Assembly (NCBI RefSeq): GCF_015353075.1
Contig: NZ_CP064188.1
Coordinates: 2,213,230-2,277,229, forward strand
DNA length: 64,000 nt
Source of the DNA: Rhizobium sp. 007
GTDB lineage: Bacteria > Pseudomonadota > Alphaproteobacteria > Rhizobiales > Rhizobiaceae
Direction of reading: 5' to 3'
The position numbers were made by a program, and so were the translations under genes. Below the pieces are notes generated by a model. It was not told the DNA's origin and did no database searches. It saw only the letters and a program-made list of their open reading frames with translations. Positions 1 to 8,650 of this stretch are shown here, piece by piece. Numbering within the stretch: position 1 is the first letter of the stretch; each line of letters opens with the position of its first letter.

Positions 1-409
1 TGCCGTTCACCTTCAGCACCTCGCCGATGATGTCGATGACGCGCATGCGCGGGTTAAGCGAGGATTGCGGATCCTGGAAGACGACGCGGATATCGCGGTG
101 GATCTCTTTCAGCCCCGGTCCGGACAATGTCGCAAGATCGATGGGCGCACCGCTGCGCCCGGTATAGGCGATCTCGCCTGCCGTCGGGCGGTAAACACGC
201 AGGATGGTGCGTGCGAGCGTCGACTTTCCGCAACCGGATTCGCCGACGATGCCCAGCGTCTCGCCGCTATCGACGCTGAGAGATACGCCGTCGACGGCCC
301 TGATGTGGCCGACGACACGCCGGAACGCACCTCGATGGATCGGGAAATGCATTTTGAGATTGCGCAATTCGAGCAGCGGATCCTGTCGCCGGGGTGCGTC
401 AGCCGTCAT
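1..409 (-). CDS. ABC transporter ATP-binding protein, OppF/DppF type (partial)
   Basis: This is the N-terminal 136 residues of the second ATPase of a peptide/oligosaccharide-type ABC importer; the rest lies beyond the left edge. A Walker A motif (GESGCGKS) lies in the first half, and a Q-loop region reading [13 protein letters not shown] follows near the edge, as in OppF/DppF proteins. The signature and Walker B motifs are outside the window. The ATG at 409 overlaps the stop of the upstream ATPase (406-408), so the two are translationally coupled. It is the last visible gene of a five-gene minus-strand operon that starts at the binding protein at 5608. It would couple ATP hydrolysis to import at the inner face of the membrane. 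Confidence 0.9.
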   Translation of the reverse strand, partial: MTADAPRRQDPLLELRNLKMHFPIHRGAFRRVVGHIRAVDGVSLSVDSGETLGIVGESGCGKSTLARTILRVYRPTAGEIAYTGRSGAPIDLATLSGPGLKEIHRDIRVVFQDPQSSLNPRMRVIDIIGEVLKVNG

Positions 410-1455
410 CGGTTCTCTCCGTGCAGAAGGCAGCTTGCAACGTGGCCTTCGGAAACCGTAACCGGCTCGGGAAGCTTTCGATCGCAAAGCCCTGCCACCG
501 CCATTCCGCAGCGCGGGTGAAAGCCACATCCTTGAGGGCGGTCTAAAGGCGAAGGCACCATGCCCTCGATGGTCGGGAGCCGCTTTGTCCCACCGGCATG
601 CATACGCGGAACCGATTGCAGGAGCGCCCTAGTGTAGGGATGTGCCGGCGCGTGAAAGATGGTGTCGACGTCGCCGGTCTCGACGACTTTGCCCAGATAC
701 ATGACGACCACCTCATCGGCGATCTCAGACACCACGCCGAGGTCGTGGGTGACAAACAGCACGGAAAGATTGAAGTCGGCCTGCAGCGTCGAAAGCAGGT
801 CGAGGATGTTGGCCTGCGTCGTCACGTCAAGTGCCGTGGTCGGCTCGTCGGCGATCAAGAGCTTTGGGCGACAGGAAAGCGCAAGCGCAATACAGACGCG
901 CTGGCGCATACCGCCGGAAAATTGGAAAGCGTAGCTCTCCATACGCTCCGTCGGGCGGGGGATGCCGACAAGCGCCAGCGTCTCGATCGCATGCTCTTTC
1001 GCTTCGCGTCGGCCCATGTTGAGATGCAGGCGAATGACTTCGATCATCTGATTGCCAATCGTGTGGACCGGCGAGAGTGCGGCCATCGGCTCCTGGCTGA
1101 TCAGCGCGATCTGAGCGCCGCGGATCGCCCGCATGTCCTTGCCGCGTGGATCGAGCGCGACAATGTCCACCGGCGGCTTGCCGGCATCTGGCCTGTAGCG
1201 GATTGCGCCGGACACAACGCGCCCGCCGCGCGGAACCTGGTTCAGAATCGAGCGCCCGGTAATGCTTTTGCCGGAGCCGGATTCGCCCACGACGCACACC
1301 GTCCTGCCGCGCGGGATCGAGAAAGACACGCCGTCGACCGCCCGCACCAATCCCGCATTGCCGAAGAAATGGGTGTGGAGGTTGTCGACCTCGATCAGCA
1401 GGTCCGGCGCCACGCTCCGGTCGGGCTCTTTAGCGGGCATGCGTTTAGTACTCAT
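406..1455 (-). CDS. ABC transporter ATP-binding protein, OppD/DppD type
   Basis: A 349-residue ATPase of a peptide/oligosaccharide importer. Visible motifs are Walker A (GESGSGKS), a Q-loop (ISQEPMAAL), the signature FSGGMRQR, Walker B ([12 protein letters not shown]) and an H-loop (VTHDLG). A C-terminal OppD-type extension carries the cysteine-containing GCGFHPRC segment. I placed the start at the ATG that overlaps the end of the upstream permease gene; a second ATG 15 bases further in (1440) is possible. Full-length ATPases of this class are about 320-350 residues, so it is complete. It pairs with the partial ATPase at 1-409. Confidence 0.92.
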   Translation of the reverse strand: MSTKRMPAKEPDRSVAPDLLIEVDNLHTHFFGNAGLVRAVDGVSFSIPRGRTVCVVGESGSGKSITGRSILNQVPRGGRVVSGAIRYRPDAGKPPVDIVALDPRGKDMRAIRGAQIALISQEPMAALSPVHTIGNQMIEVIRLHLNMGRREAKEHAIETLALVGIPRPTERMESYAFQFSGGMRQRVCIALALSCRPKLLIADEPTTALDVTTQANILDLLSTLQADFNLSVLFVTHDLGVVSEIADEVVVMYLGKVVETGDVDTIFHAPAHPYTRALLQSVPRMHAGGTKRLPTIEGMVPSPLDRPQGCGFHPRCGMAVAGLCDRKLPEPVTVSEGHVASCLLHGENR

Positions 1456-2587
1456 AGGGGTCTGCAGCATCGCGTATTCCATCCCCAAGGAAGTTGAGCG
1501 CAAGGACCGTGATGATCACCGCCAGTCCGGGCAGGAACAGCCATGGCGCGGTAGAGACAGCGAGGATGTTTTGCGCCTCCTGCAGCAAGACACCCCAGCT
1601 CACCACCGGAGGTCTGAGCCCGATGCCCAGGAAAGAAAGCGCCGTCTCGGCCAGGATCATGGTGGGGATCGCCAGCGTCACCGAGGCGATGATATGGCTC
1701 ATGAATGACGGCACCATGTGTCGCCAGATGATGCGCATCTTGGAACAGCCGTCGAGCCCTGCGGCGATCACGAAATCCTCAGACTTGAGCGACAGGAAGC
1801 GACCGCGCACCACGCGTGCCATGTCAGTCCAGCCGATCAGCGACAGGATGACGGTGATCCAGAGGTAGACAACGATCGGGTCGGTGCTGATCGGAACGGC
1901 CGCCGCCAGTCCCATCCACAGCGGGATCGTCGGTATCGACTTCAAAAGCTCGATGCCGCGCTGGATGACGTCATCCACCCAACCGCCGTAGAGACCAGAT
2001 ATGCCCCCTAAAAGAATGCCGAGGATCAGACTGATAGTCACGCCGATAAGGCCCACCGACATCGAGATACGGGTTCCATGGATGGTTCTGCTGAGCACGT
2101 CACGGCCGAGCCGGTCAGCACCAAAGAGGTAAAAAGGCTGGCCCGGTTCGAGCGGACCGATCAAGTGGCGGTTCGTCTCGAACAGGCCCCAGAGCCGGTA
2201 GGGCTCGCCCTTGACGAAAAAACCCACAGGAATGAGCGTGTTCGGATCGGGTTCGTAGATACGGCTGAGCGCAATCGGGTCGACCTTGGCAAAGTAGCCG
2301 TTCACATAAAGCATGTGGAACGCGCCGTTGGCGTCATAGCCTGCAAACCTGATCCGCTGCGGCGGGGCATAGGTGAAGCGTGGATCGTAAGCCTGCTCCG
2401 ACATCGGCGCCAGGAACTCGGCAAAGGCGGCAACCAGATAGACCAGCACGATGACGGCGCCGGAAGCCAAAGCCACCCGGTGTTGGCAAAAGCGCCACCA
2501 GATCAACCGCCATTGCCCCGCCGAAGCGTTTGCGTTCTTGGCGGGCCGAATCTCGGGGATGGCCGTTGCCACAGTTTGATCGGCCAT
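1445..2587 (-). CDS. ABC transporter permease, OppC/DppC type
   Basis: A 380-residue inner-membrane permease. It has one N-terminal membrane helix (about residues 30-55), a long periplasmic insertion that is typical of a subset of OppC proteins, and then a block of helices with the cytoplasmic EAA-like loop (AAGLDGCSKMRIIWRHMVP). The start is set by a strong Shine-Dalgarno AGGAGG a few bases before the ATG at 2587; an upstream in-frame ATG lacks this. It sits 16 bases downstream of the OppB-type permease and overlaps the following ATPase, as expected for one operon. Confidence 0.92.
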   Translation of the reverse strand: MADQTVATAIPEIRPAKNANASAGQWRLIWWRFCQHRVALASGAVIVLVYLVAAFAEFLAPMSEQAYDPRFTYAPPQRIRFAGYDANGAFHMLYVNGYFAKVDPIALSRIYEPDPNTLIPVGFFVKGEPYRLWGLFETNRHLIGPLEPGQPFYLFGADRLGRDVLSRTIHGTRISMSVGLIGVTISLILGILLGGISGLYGGWVDDVIQRGIELLKSIPTIPLWMGLAAAVPISTDPIVVYLWITVILSLIGWTDMARVVRGRFLSLKSEDFVIAAGLDGCSKMRIIWRHMVPSFMSHIIASVTLAIPTMILAETALSFLGIGLRPPVVSWGVLLQEAQNILAVSTAPWLFLPGLAVIITVLALNFLGDGIRDAADPYEY

Positions 2588-2603
2588 TGCGGTTGCCTCC
2601 TCT

Positions 2604-3590
2604 TTAACCGTTGCGGATCCGCGGATCGAGCCATGCAAGGAGCAGGTCGGAGATCAGCGTACCGATGAGGGTAAGGATGCTCATGAGCAGAATGATGCTG
2701 CCGGCCAGATACATATCTTGGGCAAAGAGCGCGCTGAGCAGCAGCGGCCCGGTTGTCGGCAGGCTGAGCACAATTGACACCACGACCGCACCGGAGACGA
2801 GATGCGGCAACACCCAGCCGAGCGTTGAGACGAATGGATTGAGCGCCACGCGCACCGGATATTTCAAGAGGAGCCTGGTCTCGCTGAGACCGCGGGCGCG
2901 CGCCATGTCGACATAGGGCTTGTTGAGCTCGTCCAGCAGGTTTGCTCGCATGATGCGGATGAGGGCTGCCGTCGCGCCGGTGCCGAGCACGATGACGGGG
3001 ATCCACATGTGCTTCATGAGATCCCAAAGCTTGCCCCAGCTCCAGGCGGCGTTCATGTATTCGGGTGAGAACAGTCCACCGATACTCAGCCCGAAATAGT
3101 GAGCGCTGAAATACATCAGCACCAGCGCCAGCAGGAAACTTGGAATGGCAAGACCGAGGAAGCCGAAGAAGGTGGCGATGTAGTCGCCCACGGAATATTG
3201 CCGCACAGCCGAATAGATGCCGATCGGGAATGCGACCGCCCACACGAAGATCAGTGTGACGAGCGAAACCACCATCGTCAGGTTCAGGCGCGACCAGATA
3301 AGCTCGCTGACCGGTTTGTTCCAGTCGAAGGACTGCCCGAAATCGCCGCGCAGCAAAATGCCGCTGATCCACTTCCAGTATTGGACGATCAAGGGCTGAT
3401 CAAGCCCATAGCGCTCGCGCAGGCCCGCGAGCACCCCGGGATCGATGGTTTCGTTCTGCGACGCCAGCCGGGCGGTCAAAGCGGTCAGGAAATCGCCCGG
3501 CGGAAGCTGGATGATGATGAATGTGACGATCGAAATCACGAACATCATCGGGATCATGTAGAGCAGGCGTCTGATCATGAATCCGGCCAT
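2604..3590 (-). CDS. ABC transporter permease, OppB/DppB type
   Basis: A 328-residue permease opening with MIRRLLYMIP-like residues and a first helix, as in OppB/DppB. It has six predicted membrane helices and a conserved cytoplasmic loop (ARARGLSETRLLLKYPVRVALNP). The start at 3590 follows a GGAG/GAGGAA sequence; an ATG 12 bases inside is an alternative. It forms the channel together with the OppC-type protein downstream. The gap of about 90 bases to the binding-protein gene contains a strong hairpin at 3642-3668, which may make the binding protein more abundant than the permeases. Confidence 0.92.
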   Translation of the reverse strand: MAGFMIRRLLYMIPMMFVISIVTFIIIQLPPGDFLTALTARLASQNETIDPGVLAGLRERYGLDQPLIVQYWKWISGILLRGDFGQSFDWNKPVSELIWSRLNLTMVVSLVTLIFVWAVAFPIGIYSAVRQYSVGDYIATFFGFLGLAIPSFLLALVLMYFSAHYFGLSIGGLFSPEYMNAAWSWGKLWDLMKHMWIPVIVLGTGATAALIRIMRANLLDELNKPYVDMARARGLSETRLLLKYPVRVALNPFVSTLGWVLPHLVSGAVVVSIVLSLPTTGPLLLSALFAQDMYLAGSIILLMSILTLIGTLISDLLLAWLDPRIRNG

Positions 3591-3641
3591 TTCCTCGCTC
3601 CTTGCCGTGTATGTGGGCAGATCTGCTGCGACACGAAACAA

Positions 3642-3668
3642 GGGCGGCGGCAGGACCTGTCGCCGCCC
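3642..3668 (-). terminator. Intra-operon hairpin after the binding-protein gene
   Basis: Read on the minus strand, GGGCGGCG pairs with CGCCGCCC around an inner CAGG/CCTG stem, followed by TTGTTT. It lies between the stop of the solute-binding protein and the first permease. A stem at this position often stabilises the abundant binding-protein mRNA or partly terminates transcription. The structure is seen; its role is inferred. Confidence 0.55.
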
Positions 3669-3679
3669 GGTTCGGAAGG

Positions 3680-5608
3680 TCAGTTTTCGTAGTAGAAGGT
3701 CTCGGGCTTCACCGGCCCGGGGATCATGTAGAAAGAGGTGCTCGGGATGACGTCGGGCACGTTGCGCATATTCTTCTTGACGATCCCGACGCGGTCGGGT
3801 TCGAGGTTGGTACCGATGATGTAGAATTGGTCGCGCGTAATGGCGAGCAGTTCCTTCATGGCCGCGAGCTGTTGCTCAAGTGTCGCGCTCTGCTGCACCT
3901 TCCGGTACAGATCCATCTGCTTCTTGGCTTCCTCGCTCGGCTCCTCGGCATTCGGATCGTTGGGGTTCTGGTAGTAAAGACCCCAGGCGGTAGCGAAGCT
4001 CGATTCATATTCATGCGGGAAGTACCATTTGGGATCGAGCAGTCCCAGAAAATCGTAGCCTCCGCCGCCGACCCAGCCGATGCCATCGTTCTCGTTGGTC
4101 TGGAGACGGGCGAAGATGAGCGAGCGCTCGGTCGGTCGCGGCTGCATATCGATGCCGACGGTCCTCCAGTAGCGCTGGATCAATTCGAGCGCGTCACTTT
4201 GGATCGGACTACCCGTCAGTACGTCTATGGCGAAGGTTACGCGCCTGCCGTCCGGTCCGAGTCTGTACCCTTCGGCGTCGCGAGTGGTCAGTCCCGCCTT
4301 GTCGAGATACCGGTTGGCAAGATTGACGTCGTACTTGAGGTACTGGGTCGCCATCTGCTCGTCATAGAGCGCGCTGCCCTCCCGCGGAGCGGCCTGGTAT
4401 GGCTTCGATTGGCCGGCGTAGATGAGCTGGTTGAGCTCCTCGCGGTTGATCGCGTGGCTGAGACCGATGCGAAAGTTTTTGTCGGAGAAGACCTTGCGCA
4501 GCACCTTGTTCTTGTGGGTCTGGTTCAGCGTGATAAGCAAGGCGTTGGACCAAGCCGGCCGCGCGATGAAAAGCCTGTATCCGCCCTTTTCCTGGTTCTG
4601 AACGATGACCGGCCGGGCGTCCGTGGTCTCGATGAAACGGTTCTGCATGTCGATCTCGCCATTGATCGCCTTCAAAATGATCGCCTGGGTGTCTTCCATC
4701 ACGTCGATGGTGACCTTGTCGAGATAGGGCAGCTGGTTGCCGGCGGTGTCGACCTTGGCATAGTAGGGGTTGCGCTCGGCCACGACCTGCGATGTGCCAA
4801 CATAGGGGGCGGTCAGCATCCAGGCGTCGAGCACCGGGCGGCCGACGTCACGCCAGCGGCCTGGGAACGAGATCTTGTTGTTGAAGAGCTGCGCCCAGTC
4901 TGCCGCACCGGCCTGCTTGACCAGCGCGGCGATGCCTTCTGGATTGAAATCCTTGTGGAATTTCTTGAGGTAGTGCGCCGGCGAGGCGGCAAGGATATCG
5001 GCGCCGCGGATGGTGGCCATGTTCATCAGGAACAGGCCGTTGGGCGCCTTGAATTTGAACACGACCTTGTAGTCGCCAAGCTTTTCGACTTTGACGGGCT
5101 CGCCGCCTGCCGTCAGCCATGCCGGTGGCGAGGGCGTGATTTCCTTGTTGCGCAGGACATGCTCGTCCCAGAAGATCAGGTCGTCAGCGCTGAAGGGCTC
5201 GCCGTCCGACCAGCGGGTGCCTTCGCGCAGGGTGAACGTGTATTGCGTGGCGTCGGCATTTACCTCGAAGCTCTCGGCGATATCTGGAATGACCTGGGTC
5301 CATTCGGGGTTCCAGCGAACAAGCCGGGTATAGCCGATCGACCGCTCGATCTCGCTGTCACCGCCGCCGAAAGTGGCGGTGCGCCAGGTGCCGCCGTAGC
5401 TGCCAACCGACTGGAGCGGCGTGAGTACGAGGGGCTTTGCCGGCAGGCGCTTGTCAACCGGGGGCAATTTTCCCGCATCGACGAGCGCTTTCAGCTGCGG
5501 AGACTCCTGAAAAGCAACTGCAGCACCGGCCCAGCCGGCGCAAACAACAAGTGCGAGAACGGCAGCACGCACGGCTTGCCGTCGCAGATCTCGGACGAGC
5601 TTCATCAT
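3680..5608 (-). CDS. ABC transporter solute-binding protein, family 5
   Basis: A 642-residue periplasmic binding protein of the extracellular solute-binding family 5 (oligopeptide, nickel or oligosaccharide). The N-terminus is basic (MMKLVRDLRRQ) followed by a hydrophobic stretch ending near AVAFQES, a plausible Sec signal peptide. Family hallmarks include the ANADATQYTFTLREGTRWSDGEPFSADD segment region near residues 110-140. A Shine-Dalgarno GGGAGGAA precedes the ATG. It is the first gene of the operon, divergent from a LacI regulator. At over 600 residues it is longer than typical peptide binders and fits the subgroup that often serves oligosaccharides. A fucose-containing ligand is inferred from the fucosidase next door. 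Confidence 0.92.
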   Translation of the reverse strand: MMKLVRDLRRQAVRAAVLALVVCAGWAGAAVAFQESPQLKALVDAGKLPPVDKRLPAKPLVLTPLQSVGSYGGTWRTATFGGGDSEIERSIGYTRLVRWNPEWTQVIPDIAESFEVNADATQYTFTLREGTRWSDGEPFSADDLIFWDEHVLRNKEITPSPPAWLTAGGEPVKVEKLGDYKVVFKFKAPNGLFLMNMATIRGADILAASPAHYLKKFHKDFNPEGIAALVKQAGAADWAQLFNNKISFPGRWRDVGRPVLDAWMLTAPYVGTSQVVAERNPYYAKVDTAGNQLPYLDKVTIDVMEDTQAIILKAINGEIDMQNRFIETTDARPVIVQNQEKGGYRLFIARPAWSNALLITLNQTHKNKVLRKVFSDKNFRIGLSHAINREELNQLIYAGQSKPYQAAPREGSALYDEQMATQYLKYDVNLANRYLDKAGLTTRDAEGYRLGPDGRRVTFAIDVLTGSPIQSDALELIQRYWRTVGIDMQPRPTERSLIFARLQTNENDGIGWVGGGGYDFLGLLDPKWYFPHEYESSFATAWGLYYQNPNDPNAEEPSEEAKKQMDLYRKVQQSATLEQQLAAMKELLAITRDQFYIIGTNLEPDRVGIVKKNMRNVPDVIPSTSFYMIPGPVKPETFYYEN

Positions 5609-5675
5609 TTCCTCCCAATGTGAACCCGCAGACGTTTGTCGTTATCTCTAGTCCTTCTCCGTCGTTGATTTACGT

Positions 5676-5685
5676 TATCGTTACC
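5676..5685 (+). promoter_or_regulatory. Candidate LacI-family operator, copy 1
   Basis: TATCGTTACC lies in the 146-base gap between the divergent importer operon and the lacI-type gene. It sits next to an exact odd palindrome GTTAC-C-GTAAC at 5680-5690. The same ten bases recur at 5763-5772. LacI-family operators are usually CG-centred imperfect palindromes of this kind, so autoregulation and control of the divergent operon is a reasonable inference. Confidence 0.45.
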
Positions 5686-5754
5686 GTAACTTTCTGTCAA
5701 ATGGATTCTCTTCGCGCCTCAAATTGCCATATTTGCTTGGCTTTTACCTCATAT

Positions 5755-6804
5755 ATGTGCGATATCGTTACCATCAGTTTGCAGCGAGACGAGCATTTGA
5801 CCCGGCCAAAGGATTTCGAATCGAAGATCACCATTGCCGACGTGGCCCGCGCGGCGGGCGTGTCGCCGATGACCGTTTCACGCGTGCTGAATGGCCATGG
5901 CGGCGCCAGTGCCGAAACCAGCGAGCGCGTTGTCTCGGCTGCCAGCGCGCTGAACTACCGGCCCAATCCTTTCGCACGCGGGCTGCGGTCCGATCGATCG
6001 AGAACCATTGGATTTCTGGTTCCAGACATTACCAACCCGTTCTTCCCCGAGATTATCCGCGGTGCGGAAGACGCGGCCAATGCCGCCGGCTACAATCTGC
6101 TGCTGTCGAACGTCGTGGAAAGCAGCAAGCGCGAGGCCGAGTTGATCGATGCGTTCCTGATGCATCGTGTCGATGGAATCATCGTGTGCAGCGCGCGCCT
6201 GCCAGACGCGGCGCTGCACAAGGCGCTCAGTCCACATCGCGCAGCGGTGCTTATCAACCGTGAGGCGCCGAAGGATGTCGCCGGTACCATAATGACCGAC
6301 TATGAGCATGGCGCGTCCCAGGCGATCAACCACCTCGTGGCGCGTGGCCGGCGCAAGATTGCAATCATCGCCGGTCCTCGCAATTCCTATGGCGGTAAAT
6401 GTCGCCTGATCGGCATCGGCAAGACATTGGCCGAACACGGGCTCCAGGCGCCCGAGCCAATCTACTGCGACCCAACGGTTGCCGGCGGGCGCATCGCAGC
6501 AGAAGAGCTGTTAGGCGCGAAGTCGGGCTTCGACGCCCTTGTCTGCTACAACGATCTCAACGCCATCGGCGCCATGAAGGCCTGCCGGGCGGCGGGCATC
6601 ACCGTACCGCAGCAGATGGCTCTGGTCGGCTTCGACGACATACCGATTGCCGAGCTGATGTCTCCGGCCTTGACCACCCTGCGCGTGCACAAGCGCGAGA
6701 TGGGCGAAGCGGCCGTAAGGCTTCTACTCAGCCGCATCGTCACGAAGAATAAGCAGCATGGGGTCGTAATTGAGCCGGAGCTCATGATCCGCGAGACGAC
6801 CTGA
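5755..6804 (+). CDS. LacI family transcriptional regulator
   Basis: A DNA-binding repressor with an N-terminal LacI helix-turn-helix (ITIADVARAAGVSPMTVSRVLNG, about residues 25-47) and a periplasmic-binding-protein-like sensor domain (GFLVPDITNPFFPEIIRG onward; GFDDIPIAELMSPALTTLRV near the C-terminus). The start is uncertain. No candidate has a clear ribosome site: ATG 5701, ATG 5755 and TTG 5779 are all in frame. I use 5755, giving 349 residues; family members usually have only a few residues before the helix-turn-helix, which would favour 5779. It is divergent from the importer operon and 23 bases upstream of the fucosidase gene, so it probably regulates both. Confidence 0.9.
   Translation: MCDIVTISLQRDEHLTRPKDFESKITIADVARAAGVSPMTVSRVLNGHGGASAETSERVVSAASALNYRPNPFARGLRSDRSRTIGFLVPDITNPFFPEIIRGAEDAANAAGYNLLLSNVVESSKREAELIDAFLMHRVDGIIVCSARLPDAALHKALSPHRAAVLINREAPKDVAGTIMTDYEHGASQAINHLVARGRRKIAIIAGPRNSYGGKCRLIGIGKTLAEHGLQAPEPIYCDPTVAGGRIAAEELLGAKSGFDALVCYNDLNAIGAMKACRAAGITVPQQMALVGFDDIPIAELMSPALTTLRVHKREMGEAAVRLLLSRIVTKNKQHGVVIEPELMIRETT
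5763..5772 (+). promoter_or_regulatory. Candidate LacI-family operator, copy 2
   Basis: Second exact copy of TATCGTTACC, 87 bases from the first. It would fall inside the coding region if the regulator starts at 5701 or 5755, but upstream of it if translation starts at the TTG at 5779. That position gives mild support to the later start. Confidence 0.35.
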
Positions 6805-6827
6805 TCGACAGACAGGAGGAGTTTTCG

Positions 6828-8141
6828 ATGAATGTGCAGAACCTGCAAGCTTTGACCTTACCGGATGAAAAGAAGGCGTGGTTTGTGCATGACCGCTTCG
6901 GTCTTTTCGTGCACTGGGGGCTCTACGCGCTGCCGGCGAGGCACGAATGGGTGAAAAGCCGCGAAGAGCTGAGCGACGCCGACTATCAGAACTATTTCGA
7001 TCATTTCGATCCGGATCTTTACGATCCCCGCGACTGGGCCAGGCGCGCCCGCGCCGCAGGTATGAAATATGTCGTGCTGACCTCCAAACACCATGAAGGT
7101 TTCTGTCTCTGGGATACCAAGACGACCGACTACAAGGTGACCAATACGCCCTACGGACGAGATCTGCTCCTTCCGTTCGTGGAAGCATTTCGAGCCGAAG
7201 GACTGAAGATCGGCTTCTACTATTCGCTGATCGACTGGCACCATCCAGATTTTACGATCGACCCGCGTCATCCCCAGCGCAACCATCCCGATGCCGTGAA
7301 AATCAATGAAGCGCGCGACATTCGACGCTATGCTGCCGTCATGCGCGAGCAGGTCCGCGAACTGCTTACCGACTTCGGTCGGGTCGATGTCATGTGGTTC
7401 GATTTCTCCTACCCGCAGTGGAAGCAGGGCGACCTCGTCGGCAAAGGGCAGAAGGATTGGGAGAGCGAACCGCTGGTGCGCCTGGTGCGCGAACTCGCGC
7501 CGGATACGATCATCAACAACCGGCTCGATCTTGCCGACCTCGTGCCCGACATCGTAACGCCGGAGCAATATGTGCCTCGTGCCTGGCCTGAACGAGACGG
7601 CAAACGGATGACCTGGGAGGCGTGCCACACCTTCAGCGGCTCGTGGGGTTATCACCGAGACGAGGATAGTTGGAAAAGCCCGGAGCAGCTGATCCAGCTC
7701 CTGATCGGCAGTGTGGCGATGGGCGGTAACTTGCTGATGAACGTCGGGCCGACGGCGCGCGGCACGCTTGACCACCGCGCTAAGGCTGCGCTCAGCGCCT
7801 ACGAAGAATGGATCGCGCTGCATGGGCGCAGCATCTATGGCTGCACGCAGTCTGAATTCTCCGCGCCGCTCGACTGCAGGCTGACGCAGAATGGCAGTCG
7901 GCTCTACATCCACCTCTTCAACTGGCCGTTCCGGCACCTGCATTTCGACGCGCTGGCGGGCAAGATCGAGTATGCCCAGTTTTTGCATGACGGCAGCGAG
8001 GTCGCCTGGCTCAAGCCATCCGGCAATACCCTTTGGAAGAACAGCCAGTTCCCCGTCGGCGAAGATGCCGTCAGCTTCGTGTTGCCGGTACGCAGGCCGT
8101 CGGTCACGGTGCCGGTCATTGAAGTTTTCCTGAAGACGTGA
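6828..8141 (+). CDS. Alpha-L-fucosidase, glycoside hydrolase family 29
   Basis: A 437-residue retaining alpha-L-fucosidase. The N-terminal region has the GH29 hallmarks FGLFVHWGLYALPA and YVVLTSKHHEGFCLWDTK. The catalytic nucleophile should be the aspartate of MWFDF near residue 192. The sequence LLMNVGPTARGTL marks the end of the barrel, followed by a short beta domain. There is no signal peptide, so the enzyme is predicted to be cytoplasmic and to act on imported fuco-oligosaccharides or fucosides. A strong Shine-Dalgarno (AGGAGG) precedes the ATG. The short gap to the LacI gene upstream suggests cotranscription. Confidence 0.93.
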   Translation: MNVQNLQALTLPDEKKAWFVHDRFGLFVHWGLYALPARHEWVKSREELSDADYQNYFDHFDPDLYDPRDWARRARAAGMKYVVLTSKHHEGFCLWDTKTTDYKVTNTPYGRDLLLPFVEAFRAEGLKIGFYYSLIDWHHPDFTIDPRHPQRNHPDAVKINEARDIRRYAAVMREQVRELLTDFGRVDVMWFDFSYPQWKQGDLVGKGQKDWESEPLVRLVRELAPDTIINNRLDLADLVPDIVTPEQYVPRAWPERDGKRMTWEACHTFSGSWGYHRDEDSWKSPEQLIQLLIGSVAMGGNLLMNVGPTARGTLDHRAKAALSAYEEWIALHGRSIYGCTQSEFSAPLDCRLTQNGSRLYIHLFNWPFRHLHFDALAGKIEYAQFLHDGSEVAWLKPSGNTLWKNSQFPVGEDAVSFVLPVRRPSVTVPVIEVFLKT

Positions 8142-8249
8142 GGCTGTCGAGGTCGGGCCAAATGATCGAGTGGGGTCCATCGCGTCCCCCAAGGCGTTAT
8201 AAACTCACCCGGCGGGAATGTCCTGAACGTGCCCCCGTCTCCAGCCGCT

Positions 8250-8630
8250 TCAGTTCCACGTGTGCAGGCACGTCTTCCAGGAACCGTCGCTTTGTTTTCG
8301 CAAGATCGTGACGATCGTGCCCTCGTAGCGTATCGCCTTCCCGTCTGCTCCCAAACCAGACGCCCACCACCTGCCGCTGGAATAGGCGATGTCACCCGCA
8401 TCATGGGCATCAAGCAATTCTATGCCGTGGCCTTTGACCCCGGCCGAGATCATTCCGGCCCAGAAATCGGCGATTGCCGTGCGGCCTTTTACGATTGCAT
8501 GTGTGTGCGGCAGCACGGTTCCGTCTTCGGTGTATAGAGCCGCTATCGAAGCTGAATCTCCGCTGTTGAAAGCTGCATTCCAGCGGTCGTTAGCGTCCTT
8601 GACTATCCCGCGGATATTCGACTCCGGCAT
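8250..8630 (-). CDS. NTF2-fold YybH/SgcJ-type protein
   Basis: A 126-residue protein of the SnoaL/DUF4440-like NTF2 fold. Visible features are the helical N-terminus (IVKDANDRWNAAFNSGD), the strand-rich core (AALYTEDGTVLPH, GRTAIADFWAGM) and the terminal strand SDGSWKTCLHTWN. Such proteins are usually annotated as YybH or SgcJ/EcaC family, and most have no proven reaction. The start at ATG 8630 is preceded by GGGAGGTGA; a GTG two codons upstream overlaps that site and is less likely. It lies just downstream of the decayed cyclase gene on the same strand. Its function is not assigned. Confidence 0.8.
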   Translation of the reverse strand: MPESNIRGIVKDANDRWNAAFNSGDSASIAALYTEDGTVLPHTHAIVKGRTAIADFWAGMISAGVKGHGIELLDAHDAGDIAYSSGRWWASGLGADGKAIRYEGTIVTILRKQSDGSWKTCLHTWN

Positions 8631-8650
8631 GGTCACCTCCCTGCTGTGGG

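Noticed and set aside
3602..5623. A 673-residue plus-strand frame opposite the solute-binding protein
   Set aside because: The minus strand encodes an intact family 5 binding protein with signal peptide and ribosome site. The plus frame is a compositional shadow.
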